Below are positions 30,371-40,941 of a stretch of 43,624 nt of DNA, one piece after another. A program made the translations under genes and the position numbers. This DNA comes from Chara braunii. Taxonomy: Eukaryota > Streptophyta > Charophyceae > Charales > Characeae. How positions within the stretch are numbered: position 1 is the first letter of the stretch; the number at the start of each line of letters is the position of its first letter. The stretch spans positions 546,590 to 590,213 of the forward strand of contig BFEA01000057.1 in assembly GCA_003427395.1 (NCBI GenBank). The letters run 5' to 3'. The notes below the pieces were generated by a model, which had not been told where the DNA came from, searched no databases, and was given only the letters and a program-made list of their open reading frames with translations.

Positions 30371-31010
30371 GAGAACCAGCCCACTACTGCGCCTTGCACG
30401 TTGGATATTGTTTACTGGTATGAAAGCCTCATGCAGCAAGCAGTGGAGCAGATGCACAAAGCATAGGCGGCTATGATAAAATTTGAGAACAAACATCATC
30501 GCCCGTCCGCATTCTAGGTTGGGGATAGTGTCTGGGTAAAATCATCTAAACTTGGGCAAGAGCACAAAATTTCTCGCAAGCTCATGCCCCATATTTCAGA
30601 CCATGGGAGGTTTTAGATGTGGGCGGAGACGATCCCGATGGGCCTTCCTATGTGGTGCAAATCCCTGGTCACCTTCCCACCTACCTTGTCTTTCACGCCT
30701 CCAAGCTCGCACCTTCCAAGGAAACTGATCAGTTTCTCTCTCATCGCTAAATGCTGCCCCCAACCATGGATGGAGAGGTCGACATCGACAATATCGTGGA
30801 CCATAGAGAATGTCGGTTCCAAGACCAACAGGCAAGGGTCGTCCTCCAAAACCGAAGCTGCAATACCGCGTTCGGTTGAGACATCACACGGATCCAAAGG
30901 AGGACAAATGGTTTTCAAGGGAGGAACTGATGCAGAACGCTCCGCAGGTTGTCGCTCACTATGCGAAGTTGCTGCAAAAGGGAAAGCGCCCGATTGAGTG
31001 AACTTTTCAG
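30371..31010 (+). pseudogene. GPY/F module and chromodomain of chromovirus 3
   Basis: VGDSVWVKSSKLGQEHKISR at about 30520 is followed by a GPW-type region and, in another frame, HLPTYLVFHASKLAPSKE. The chromodomain begins GEVDIDNIVDHRE at about 30773 and continues as GRPPKPKLQYRVRLRH, DPKEDKWFSREELMQNAP and VVAHYAKLLQKGK in the frame ending near 31001. These correspond point for point to the chromodomain of element 2. Coding runs on almost to the polypurine tract. Confidence 0.82.
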
Positions 31011-31026
31011 AGGACTGTCGAAGTAC

Positions 31027-31037
31027 GAAGGAGGGAA
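31027..31037 (+). other. Polypurine tract of chromovirus 3
   Basis: GAAGGAGGGAA directly before the LTR start TGTGAGGCTC at 31038. Composition and position are as expected for plus-strand priming. Confidence 0.85.
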
Positions 31038-31095
31038 TGTGAGGCTCAAGGCCTCGGTAAGCCCTACTAGAGCCTATTTCAGCAAGTACGGGCGA
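31038..31095 (+). repeat. 3' LTR of chromovirus 3, first 58 bases
   Basis: TGTGAGGCTCAAGGCCTCGG onward matches the start of the 5' LTR, then homology stops at 31095. The remainder resumes at 37602, which marks insert L. Confidence 0.85.
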
Positions 31096-31096
31096 T

Positions 31097-32582
31097 GTTG
31101 GGCGCATCGGTCCAGCACCGCACGTGGCAGCGCGGGACCCTCTGGACCGCGTCACGCAGGAGTTGGACCAACCTCGTCACGAACACACAAATGGAGCTTC
31201 CTTCGGCCGCTCTGGCCGAGTGCGCCAGCCATACCTCTCGCGAGCCCCTACGACAGGATAGGGCCTACGCGAGGCACAACTTACCTCCACCTTACGGGAG
31301 TTGTCACCTCCCTTCGGTGGGCATATCCCCGCCGAGCTACCAGTCCACAGTACGAAAGCTAATCAGTTGCAATCGCAGAGGTGGACCAGCCGAGGGCGTT
31401 TCTCGTTCGTCGTAGCATAGGGGGTACACGTGGTAATACGCCTATCGGACCCGCACGCAAATCGACATCATGGGGGGCTGAAGTCCCAAGCGCAGCTCGT
31501 CGTCGGTTGACTAGGGCGTTTCCCACACACCACGCGCACACCACTTTACGAACACACAAAAGGAAACACACACACATACACACGAAACGACACAACACAA
31601 ACAACGCGACGACGCTCCTAGTCCCTCGCTAGCCAACCCATAACTTTCCGACGCAGAAATCGGATAGGCGTCGCGCGCAAGACTTGAATATAAAACCGCG
31701 AGGTCGCACGGCTAACTCGTATCGACTCGCAATGCAAACGTACGCAAGCAGTCCCAATGATAGCGTACTATGTAGTGCCCATAATCAAGCGGTCCCTCGT
31801 GGATCTGAGTACCGCTTATGACACTCAAGTGTCAGACTCAAAGTGTCGTGAGGGTCTAATCCTTCACGACATTGCACGGCTGAAGGAATAGTCGTGCAAC
31901 CGCCGCGAGACCTCCGACCTTTGGTCTAAGCGTCTCGGTAGGCAGGGTAAGTATGATTTGCACGGGGACAAATTCCTTCCTTGCAGAGTCTAGGGCTTGG
32001 GATGTCCTGGACAAGGACCTTGAATCTCGGCCCAGGACCAACGTCCGACTATAAAAATCTCTAAAGAGCAAAGGGATAAAAGGGGATCTCCCTCTCCTCT
32101 CAAGCCATAATCTGGTTAACCCTTGCGCACGATCACAGTAAGCCGCGCGCATACCCAAAACATATAAATATATATATATAAGGCTTATTTTTATAGGACG
32201 ATCACTTCTCACAGTCACAGTGGGGCTCCTCTCAGCCATATATGTATGTAATCGCAGGCAGTCACATCCAGAGTCCGAACCACGCACATACCTGCAATCA
32301 CATTAAAGGTTCAACAAAAGTCCACGCACTACACGGGGTCAACTTCAACCATTCCTTGTAGGATGAAGCTGAAACTAGTCCAAATCCTGAATCAAACCGT
32401 CAAGCGGACTTGTGACACATCACAGGCCAATCCCGAAGCTGGATCCATAAGCTCATGGAGAATACTCCCCATATCACGATCCCACTGAAGTATCCTAATT
32501 AGCCAAGCCTACATCTACCTCTAAGCCAGTGCCTCCCTTACACAGGGTGGATCGCCAAAATCGCCACCTGTCAAAATATAAT
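31097..32582. other. Left part of insert L, no gene seen
   Basis: Non-coding. It includes an inverted pair CGGTCCAG/CTGGACCG near the left end (31109-31156), a CACACA-rich tract (31520-31605), a TATAAAA motif at 31689 and a (TA)n tract at 32163-32181. It would correspond to the interior or 3' part of L if L reads on the minus strand. Confidence 0.5.
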
Positions 32583-32925
32583 CGAACTCCTCTAAATCAA
32601 GAAAATTTAGGCTGCGCTTCCCGTAGGAAGAGTGCCTTTTCAGAATTTATATCAACCGAAATATGAAAACAGAAATAGTCTTTGACTTTCCAAAGTCCAA
32701 TTTTGTCCAACTCCCCGATTTAGCAAAAATTTGGGCAACACTCCCTTTATAAAAGCAGACTTTCCAGATTTTTACAAAGTCATATATGAACTTTAGACAA
32801 GTGGAACTTTGACAAGTCAAGATTTGACTAACTCCTTGGATTTGTAGAAATTTCGGCAGCGCTTCCCGTAAAGAAAGTAGCTTACCAAAATTTATACAAA
32901 GCCAAGTATAACAAATGATACCAAA
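32583..32925. repeat. Three tandem ~120-bp repeats in insert L
   Basis: Units start near 32583, 32709 and 32829. Each has AACTCC, then AAATTT.GGC, then GC(G/A)CT(T/C)CC(C/T), then a purine-rich piece and (A/T)TTTA.A. The clearest shared stretches are TGCGCTTCCCGTA (unit 1) and AGCGCTTCCCGTAAAG (unit 3). Copies are diverged and AT-rich and do not encode protein. Confidence 0.7.
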
Positions 32926-33181
32926 AAATGCGAGAATTGATATAAGGTCAACCCAAAAAATGCAGGAATCGACCTAACTCCTATCGCTCTAGCACGTGGC
33001 GAGCCTCTAAAGCAACTACCTGTCAACCTCAAACTCCAACCAAGTAGTAATCTCACTCAGCCAAATGCAATGCCAAACCACAAGGGTAAGTACTCTCCCA
33101 GCCCCAAGTCAACTTAGCAAACAATAGTTCGTGTCTTCTCAGTAAATTACCCATTTATACCCAACTTACATAAGGCGTAAA

Positions 33182-34008
33182 GTCAGACCATCCAATCTTA
33201 TGGAACATGTTTGACTTAGCCATTAAGCATACACGAACAGGTTGCACCACAACTCTCTTCTTTTGGGCAGATGACTAAGCCGTTTATCTTAGAAACAAGG
33301 CTTAGTCGCCCTGAACTATTTAATATCCAGGTTATATATACCTCTCTGAGCTTAGTGTTTAAACGCTGAGCATAAGACTGAGCCGTTCACCTTAGAAACA
33401 AGGCCCAGCCTGCCCAAGGTTACCTTCAGTTATACTCTTTAGTTATACTCTCTTCATTTCATGATAAGCTATAGCCAGGCCATCCAATCTTATGGAACCC
33501 GTGCCTGACTAGCCTGTTCATAGATAGGATAGTGTAGAATATAACCAAGTTTTAACCTTTTGGGTTCCCGCATGTGCGAGGCATTGCGCCAGACCATCCA
33601 ATCTTATGGAACATATCTGGTCCTCTGCTAGGTTCGTTTCTCTTTGACCCAACTGTGTGCGGCCCGAGTCCAAAGCCATCCAATCTTATGGACATGCTTT
33701 GCCCCTAGCGAGAGTTATTCCCCCCTCGGGATAAAACAGGAAGAGGTTGAGCCGTCTAATCTTATGGACTTGCCCAGACCTCCTCGCTTAAAAACGAATG
33801 AAACAGAATAAACCCTCCAACTAAACACGACAATCAAGCCCTCCAATCTTATGGTACAGGCTTGGCTCCTTAAAAGTCAACCACATTCAAACCCTCACAA
33901 TTCAGAGCAATCAGACCATCCAATCTTATGGAACTTGTCTGATTCTCAATGCGGTTCAAAAATAAAGCACAACGGTCAGGCCATCCAATTTATGGAACAT
34001 CCCTGACC
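33182..34008. repeat. Array of about ten hairpin units with a conserved loop core
   Basis: Eight units share the core CCATCCAATCTTATGG or a close variant: 33182-33215, 33474-33509, 33589-33620, 33671-33701, 33743-33782, 33835-33864, 33910-33943, 33974-34008. Two more use CCGTTTATCTTAGAAACAAG-like cores (33273-33307, 33376-33409). Each core is enclosed by arms that pair with each other but differ between units, for example CAAAGC/GCTTTG, CAAGCC/GGCTTG, ATCAGAC/GTCTGAT, GGTCAGG/CCTGACC and GACTAAGCC/GGCTTAGTC. Spacing is about 65-115 bases. Changing arms with retained pairing point to selection for a folded RNA or DNA. Function is unknown. Confidence 0.85.
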
Positions 34009-34687
34009 CCATAGGACCCTGTCAATCTCAAGCAAAACCACATTTCACCCACCCTTCCCCCAAATGCAACCCCCTTTTTCTGAACAAATCTGCTTGCAGG
34101 CAATCAAAAACTGAAACTGAGATTCCTTATACATTCCTTTACTTAACCTGATTTGTGTCCTGAAAGTCAAACTAAAAGTCAAAGTAGGGATGCATGCCGT
34201 ATACTCAGCCAAAACACAGCAAGCAGTACAGATAGGGGTTAATATCTGGGTTTATAGAGGGAAAGCAACAATTACCTTTCAATTCCCTGCCTCCAGAACT
34301 CCTCCTGAGTTTCGGCAGAACTCCCATCAGTGGGGTGAACCTCCCACAGAGGCCTTGGCGCGGATTACGGGTTGCAATCCCGCCTGTCGCCTTCCTCTCA
34401 GAACCAATAGACCAGACTTAGAGTGAGAAGGGCAGACAAAGAGAGTTTGAGTCGCTCAGATTCAAAGGGGGTGCTCTCAGCCGCACACAGCACTACGCAG
34501 TAATCAACGGCAGGCAATAATAGTAGCCAGTGTGTCGTACGCGGCCACGGCCTATACACAATCAGCAACAGCCACAGTCTGCAGCCTCCAGGCCTACCTC
34601 CAACTCCCCTACTGCGCAGGCTGAGTGACTCACTAGTCAACAAGTACGTCTACAACCTCGCTGCGCTCGCCCCCTTGTTTCCTCTTC
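34009..34687. other. Leader segment between hairpin array and PBS
   Basis: No coding signal on either strand; open frames at 34190-34426 and 34398-34643 show no domain. If L reads on the minus strand, this is the first part of the transcript after the PBS, and the hairpin array follows it. Confidence 0.45.
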
Positions 34688-34699
34688 CGCCTGATACCA
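34688..34699 (-). other. Primer binding site in insert L
   Basis: On the minus strand TGGTATCAGGCG follows ...TTTCCCCA by one base (A). The first nine bases match the initiator-Met PBS TGGTATCAGAGC exactly. This is the basis for calling 34701-37601 an LTR. Confidence 0.7.
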
Positions 34700-34700
34700 T

Positions 34701-37601
34701 TGGGGAAACAAACAGCAGGCCAACTGCTATAAACAGGGTGACCGGCTGTAAGCCGAGGCCCAAGGCCAGAGTGGCAATTAAGATCCGCACTACAGGTAAG
34801 CTCGTATCTCCCCCTTCCTCCCTCTCTCTCTCCTGCGTTCGTTGATGACGGATCTCTTGCTAGGTTCTCTCTATTCTTGCACACTCCTACCCACCGCTCG
34901 GCTAGCCCGTCACCAAAGACGAATCTCCGACTGTAGTCCGAGGTGTTTGTGCAATTGCCACGCCCCCGAGACCACTGCGTAGTCGGAACCACAACGCCAC
35001 CTTTCTTTGCTGCCCGCCATACATACCCTTGAAACCGAATCCCTCCCCGCCCATTTCCGTCAAGGAACGGGCGAGATACTCATTCCCTCCGGCTTCCTCT
35101 ATTTCTCGACTGCACCTGCCACTGACCCCGGCCAGGTTCATTCCTTCTCGTTCCGCCTTTTGCCTCACAGCCCGTCACTTTCCTTCTCGCTCGCAGCTGA
35201 TCCACCCTGCTTCGCCTGCTCGGTACCCGTAGCTGCGTTGTCTCAGCACCCACCCCCTCTGTCCGTCGCAGTTGCCCTCGCCAATGTTTACCTTTTTCCT
35301 GTATGTACCCGGCGTGCTTTTACTTCAAGGTTCATTCATCCCTCCCCTGCTCTTCCGACATCTTCTGCGCAGCTAAGATTCTTACTTACTCGAATCCTAT
35401 ACTACTAACACAACCACTGAGGGCGCAATCAAACTTGCCACGGGCAAACCCCTATTTCGTACGTCAAGTCACTCGATTCTGTTATGAGTCGAGATGACTA
35501 TATGACCCCTTTTCAGCCATCGGCCCTTCCGTCCATAACCAAGCGCACCGACTCTTTCTCCCTACTCCTCCTCTACTAACCTAACGCCGAAACTAACCCC
35601 ACCACCTCGTTCGCGATGGCTGAAAACCCCTATCCCGAATCCTTCCCCTCCCGAATCCGCCTCGAATTAGTCATGCTTCTACTCCTCTGCTGCGTCCGAT
35701 CTCCTCGCCCGCCATATCTGGGCGTTCTGACTTTCTCTTCTACCTTCTAACTAACTATCCCTCTGCTAAAACTAACATAAAAAACGGATGCGCCCTGCCC
35801 CAAAACCCCCATCTCGGCTTTCTCCCCGCTCGATTCCACCGAGAAGCGAGCGCGTCGCACATTTCAACTTGCGCCCCGCCTTCCCCTTCGCCATCTCCGA
35901 CTTCCCCCTTTTCGACTGGATCCGACGCGGAAATACGCCCGGATTCATCTTGGCTAGACTCGTCGCCTCTCCCTGCTCCTAACGCAGCGGCCCGGCCGCA
36001 ACGATCGTCTCTCACTTTCAATCTTCGCCCTGTCAGTCCCGGGCGCTTCACCCGTTGCTCCCTACATGCACCTGGCTCGCTTCGTCGACCAGGTTCGTCC
36101 CTTTTCCCTCTTCCCTTCTGCTGCACTGAGGGTGCCGGGTTGACATCACCGTTCGGCCCACCAGCGCTGCGCGGTCCGACGGTCGGACGAGTGTCGGTGA
36201 AAAAGACTGCTCCGCTGTCGGACCTCCTCCGATTTATGCCTGTCCGTCGGACGCGCGGGCCATGCAAATCTTCTCTGAATCGTAGTTGATGTCTCGAAGG
36301 GCAAAGCCCTACTCCGTGGTGGGCGCCCCACCACGCTTCCAAAGGCCGACCGGCCTTTTCCTCCCCCATCATACGCACGCGGCCCATTTCTTGTCCGGGT
36401 TCACCCCCGGACTCGCACATACCTACCTCATGCAGTAGCTGTACCGGGACTGAGCGGGCCGCCCCTCCACATAGATCATGCCAACCTTCTCTATATAGTC
36501 CCAATTTCTAACGGGTGCCCCGAAGGGCACAACCCTCGTAGTACCCCGCGGCGCTACGAAATGGCCTGGGGTAATTCAAAATACAGGTTTTACCCCACCA
36601 AATTCCATCATCTGGCCTTGAACACAGGTCTGTGTTTCAACAGTTCCCGAGTGTACATATTGAACTAATCCCATGGGGCCTGCCATACCCCCACTGCAGC
36701 GGGCCCCAAGGCAAACGGGGCACGGCTCCGACGCAGCAACGAAAACAGTTTGTAATTGTGCTTCAGGCAACACCACGAATACAACACACCCTCTATGATC
36801 CCGCCGCCGCCTCGCATCCCCGAACGGGACGCGAAAAATAAAACAAAAGGCGGGAGTAAAACAAAAATAAAAATAAAAATGAAATAAAAATTAATATCGG
36901 GGAACAGCGGGGCTGCTGGCACCTCATCAGTCTCGCGGATCGGGCCCGCCGCCTCGTCCGTAAACAAAACCAAGGGCGATAGCCCTTGCGGCCCTCAACC
37001 CCATCGATTCCTCGCTGCTCCATCACTCCCATGATGTCGTCCGCTGGCCTCGAACCCAAGCCTCCGTAGCAATAGCCCAACACTGGAACCTATAGGGCTA
37101 AGCCCAAGCCTACAACTATCGCGTGCGATATTCCATATAAGGCAGCACGGCCCAACGTTCAGGGTTGACAAGGCGATCTGAGCCTCACCTCGCCCTACAA
37201 CTATGCGCGCAACCTGCACCACGTCTTCGCCGACCTACCCAAGCCGCGTCATGGTCGTCACCGTCATCGAGGCTACCCTCCGCACTCACGCACAGGTCAG
37301 AGGTAACCTCATCAATCAATAAGACAACCTTTTCCATCCCTACTTAATCAGAAGAAATAATTATGGCCAGCGATTGCGCCGACCCATCAATCATCAACAA
37401 TAAAAGATCACGCGCGCCTCAAAAATCCGCGCGCCCACACACTCTTTACTCTAGTCAACCATCCAGTCAACGCAAATTACAGACGCGGCCGCGCCTAGCG
37501 CGATATGCTTAAACTTTAAACCAATGCTATTTTGTGTCACTTGCAAAAACCAGGGCGGATACCCTTGTAAGGGTATTCGCACCGACAGCGCCCTAAGTGC
37601 A
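34701..37601 (-). repeat. Putative long 5' LTR of insert L
   Basis: On the minus strand it runs from TGCACTTAGGGCG to TTTCCCCA, with TG...CA ends, directly before the PBS. It is GC- and pyrimidine-rich in parts and has TATATAG on the minus strand at 36493-36498, a reasonable TATA candidate. Near its minus-strand start ATACCCTT-GT-AAGGGTAT (37569-37590 region) forms a hairpin. A 249-codon open frame at 35755-36504 is Arg/Gly-rich and probably fortuitous. No second copy is present, so the LTR call rests on the PBS and end sequences. Confidence 0.5.
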
Positions 37602-38455
37602 GGCGGGCCTGATAAGTGACGAGAGGCCTACTTTTGGGTATTGACGCATCTAGGTAATTCAGGCAGCGCTAGTTGGTTAAGTCCAAGCCCTGCCTGCCTT
37701 TTTCCAAATGTATCGAGGCAGGCCTTGGGTAAGACACGGGGCATGAGTCGAACACAAGCCGCTGGAATTGGACACGGGTAACCACCCCAGGCCCTGTGGA
37801 AGATTCCTTGGGACAGAGGCTCAGCCACTTGGGGCCTACCGGAAGCTTCCATCGGGAAGACCAGGCCAGCCAGGCAGCCCAGGACTAGCAGCCTCATTTC
37901 ATAAAGGAATGGGCCTGGATGCAGGCTGGACATTCGAGCACTTGCTTCATGTTGCGCAAGCGCTGCTGCGCTATTGGCAGGCAAGCGCCCACGCCCTCAC
38001 GGGCAAGCAAGGCACACGCAGGCAGCCATAGCCGAGCTGGCTTGTGAGATTCTGGATGGGGTGCATGGTGGTCCTTGGGTGCATGTGGCATCTGTGTGGG
38101 CGATCGAGGTTGTGAGTGAAGCATGAGGCATACCTGGTGCTTAAAGCGAATGACATTGGCCGAGATCTGCTCGTACTTCGGGAAGCTGTCAACGTCACCA
38201 GTGGCATTGGACATGGGCTAGATAGGATCTGCCATTCGTAGTCTGGGCGCTGAGAGCCATATAGGAATTCGACATTGGTTCATTGTTGATGATGATGAGA
38301 CTATTCCAGCATTGTCACTTGTGAGCTTTTGCTGTGCTCTTATTTGGTGGAACTCAAGTTGCAATTCTTCTTTCGGTTTTAGGTCAAGAGTATATGGTTT
38401 CATGTGTATCATGCTGCTTGGTTTCTTGAATTCGCTATCGCTCATTTTCCTTGCA
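37602..38455 (+). repeat. 3' LTR of chromovirus 3, remainder
   Basis: Resumes at GGCGGGCCTGATAAGTGACG and is colinear with 23300-24122 up to CCTTGCA. Differences include small indels such as an extra TGGGGTGCATGG-containing piece near 38050. Short frames such as 37628-37984 are paralleled in the 5' LTR and are not genes. Confidence 0.88.
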
Positions 38456-38740
38456 ATTTTCAATCTTTTCGTTAAATTTCTCCCCTTTAGAATTCATCAA
38501 TTATTGATTTGAAATTAACTCGAAATTACTTCCAAATTAATTTGGAACTTAACCTTTTCCTTTTTTTAGATATTTTTCTTGCACAATAAAAATATATATA
38601 TATATATATATATACTTTTTTTTCTTTCTTTTCTTCACTTTCGCTAATTCTTTTCGAAGAAATTCAATTAATCCAAAATTAATTTAATTTGAAAACATTT
38701 TTAAGTTTTCACGATATTGCAATCAGACTCGCTTTCGTTT
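38456..38740. other. AT-rich tract right of chromovirus 3
   Basis: TTAATT-rich sequence with a (TA)n run at 38592-38613. It resembles the tract at 23070-23232 on the other side of chromovirus 3 and is probably the interrupted target. Confidence 0.6.
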
Positions 38741-39645
38741 CCACTTTGCATTCACGCAAACAGATGGCAAGTCGCCCACTCAAAGCTCAGAGATATGGAA
38801 GTCCCTTCAACAGGCTATGGCGCATCAGCGCCTGTACAACTCTTTGTTCGTCACTATGCTCAACTCCGCTGTTCACACACACTCAACTCAGGATCACCCT
38901 TGATATCCCACACGCAACACACTGTATCACACACACACACACACTACACTCGCCTACCACCTACGGCGGCTATGGCCGCTTAACCCTGCTGGCTATGGCT
39001 ACACAACCTCTACTGTGCCCACTTCATCTTCGGGTGCTCTGCAGACCACCTCGCACAAGTCGCTCAAGCACAACCTCTACGGTGCCCACTTCCGCATGGC
39101 TTACGCAGGAGTGAATTATTGGTTGGGCGCTGCCTCCTGATTTATACTTCTGTAACTCGATGGTCTGCCCCTTTTGCATGCCCTTGGTGCACACAATCCC
39201 ATATGGTACTTGCTTGACTGGACTCTCTGACTGGGACCGGTACAGCCGACTCAGCAAGGGTGGACTTCACCACTTGCCCACTTGCCTCCAGTCTTGTTGT
39301 GAGCAACGTTGGAAAGGCCACTTTCGAACCTTCCGTAAGTCTGTGGACTTGGCCCTTCGACATTGTAGCAGCTACGACCTTGACCTTTTAGGACTGTAGC
39401 GGCTACGGATTTGACCTTTCAGAAGGGCTACAGCTACGACTTCTAGACTTGCTAAGACCTCTGCTCGACAGGTCTACAGATCGAGCCCCTACCACGTACG
39501 ACCCTACGACAACCTACCACCTGTTGCGAATACACAGGTCGCGGGTTCAACTCTCGACACAAGTACTGTACACAGGTAAGGTAAGAACTAGGGATCGAGC
39601 CCTGGGATCTGCATGTGCTACTGCTAACAGATGAATACCATTTCA
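38741..39645 (-). repeat. LTR family B, copy 2 (3' LTR of chromovirus F)
   Basis: Matches 16666-17492 along its length. On the minus strand it starts TGAAATGGTATTCATC, and the coding frame of chromovirus F runs directly into it, with GGCGGGAG just before. It contains CACACA tracts, GGTTCAACTC and AGGGATCGAGCCCTGGG. Its other end may extend into the AT-rich tract to the left but cannot be placed. Confidence 0.65.
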
Positions 39646-40140
39646 CTCCCGCCGGCCTAAATTCCAGGTCCTCCGAGAATAATTCAGTAAAGGCCGGATT
39701 TTTACCTTTCCTTTCTCTCTCGTGGGCCCTAACTTCGTCGGGAGTTGTTTCTAGAAGTTCAGTTCTAGTAAACCAGCGGTCGTCCTTGGGTTCCTGATAA
39801 GCAAATCAGACCTTATATTGTTTCTGTGGACACCCTCTTCCTCATGTTCTGAATACGTCTTCACCTACAATGCCCTCAATGTCATATCTTCCATCCATGT
39901 TCGGAGGGATCATGGATCTTCTTGATGGAAACTGTTGACTGGTGACACACGGCAACAACTTTGACGCATGGAACACAGGGTAGGTGTGGAGGTGTGTTGG
40001 GACCTATATCGTATAGGACTGTCCATCCTGTCCGCCACAGTCCTCTGTATGCTAGCAGTAACTTTTGAGAAATGTATTCCTCAGGAGCAAACTCTTTGGA
40101 CTTGACCCGGACAGGTTTTCAATAATCTCAAGAACGCCAT
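39646..40140 (-). pseudogene. Chromovirus F: GPY/F module and chromodomain only
   Basis: From right to left on the minus strand: VRVKSKEFAPEEYISQKLLL and a GPW-type region, then after a frameshift HLHTYPVFHASKLLP. The chromodomain follows, with MIPPNMDGRYDIEGIVGE, GRGCPQKQYKV, PKDDRWFTRTELLETTPDEV and RAHERERKG. A TGA after FRT and another after QYKV interrupt it. The rest of F (integrase core, RT, gag) is absent to the right, so F is truncated. Confidence 0.75.
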
Positions 40141-40930
40141 GAAACTTAAAGATTATGATCGTGGTCACCTTGTATCCTAGCTATACACTACGCATAACAC
40201 CCACATACCCTGCATGAACCCTGCCTCGTTGCTCTACACACACTCACTGCACCCAGCTAAACCCCTGTCCCTTGACCTCTCTCTATCTGATCCGCTTTTG
40301 CCTCTGTCTCATTCCCCGCTTTGTCCTCTACCACATCCTCTCTCTCTTGTCCAAGCCTTACCTGAGGCTGCTACGCATCACCGACAATAAAGGATCTAAT
40401 GGCAAGAAAACGAGGACGATGGACTCCTACAGCACAACTCGAGGAGATTAAGCCGACACCTGGACTCACACACTTCACATGGACATCGGACTTCATCATA
40501 AGGATCGTGTATAGGACACACCCTGCCACTTGGACCTTCATCTATTGGACTGCTACACTACTTCTTTCAAACTGGAACCCTGCTACTGCACGTCGCTAGC
40601 CTGCTGAAGACTGGTTTATCATCAGCATTTTGTACTTGGAATGACTTCAAAACCTGATCCAAAACTCTCAGCCAGACAACCCTGTTCCGTTCTCAAATCA
40701 TAACCTTGTAGTTCCTTAGTAGGCAAACGTTGTTCCCTCTCAGTAGTACATCAGTAAGCATACACCTTAGCTCATCAATAGGAAAACCCTATTTCCCATA
40801 AACCTTGCTACCCACATTATACCCCTCTCCCTTTTTCTTCCTGCTTCCCAGTGATCCACCTCGTCCCGTCCTTCACAAGATTCAACATTATTTTCATGAC
40901 TTTTGGCAGCCGGGACGTTGCCTATTACAC
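40141..40930. other. Interior of element D near its 3' end, no gene seen
   Basis: Only one short frame of note (40399-40599, basic start MARKRGRWTPTAQL) and no domain recognised. It is C/T-rich in the first half and leads directly into the polypurine tract of D. Confidence 0.45.
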
Positions 40931-40941
40931 GGAGGGGATAA
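40931..40941 (+). other. Polypurine tract of element D
   Basis: GGAGGGGATAA immediately precedes the right LTR start TGTTACGG. With the PBS at the other end this fixes D as plus-oriented. Confidence 0.82.

Larger units (their letters stand above)
31096..37601 (-). mobile_element. Insert L: LTR-element piece nested in the 3' LTR of chromovirus 3
   Basis: A 6.5 kb block separates two parts of one LTR. It begins TGTTGGGCGC and ends CTAAGTGCA. It is bordered by GGCGA (31091-31095) and GGCGG (37602-37606), a possible 5-bp target duplication with one mismatch. Inside, a minus-oriented PBS (34688-34699) lies one base from a boundary at 34701, so 34701-37601 looks like a 2.9 kb 5' LTR with the leader to its left. 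No second LTR and no gag or pol are visible. L may be a non-autonomous large derivative, or a truncated or composite element. Confidence 0.6.
23233..38455 (+). mobile_element. Chromovirus 3, with a nested insertion in its 3' LTR
   Basis: Plus-strand Ty3/Gypsy chromovirus: 5' LTR 23233-24122, gag, zinc knuckle, protease, RT, RNase H, integrase, GPY/F, chromodomain, polypurine tract 31027-31037, and a 3' LTR present in two pieces (31038-31095 and 37602-38455). The flanks AATTC and AATTT match at four of five positions if the last A of the LTR is counted as target. Every enzyme has lost a catalytic residue or a segment, so it is inactive. Without insert L it would be about 8.7 kb. Confidence 0.88.

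Noticed and set aside
33182-34008. CRISPR array
   Set aside because: The repeats are short, irregularly spaced and flanked by unit-specific complementary arms; spacers are not of uniform length and the setting is a eukaryotic retroelement.
35755-36504. A 249-codon minus-strand open frame
   Set aside because: Arg/Gly-rich with no domain, lying in GC- and pyrimidine-biased DNA inside the putative LTR of L, where stop codons are rare on that strand by composition alone.
40399-40599. Small basic protein MARKRGRWTP...
   Set aside because: A single 66-codon frame without homologue, start context or neighbours to support it, in the non-coding interior of D.
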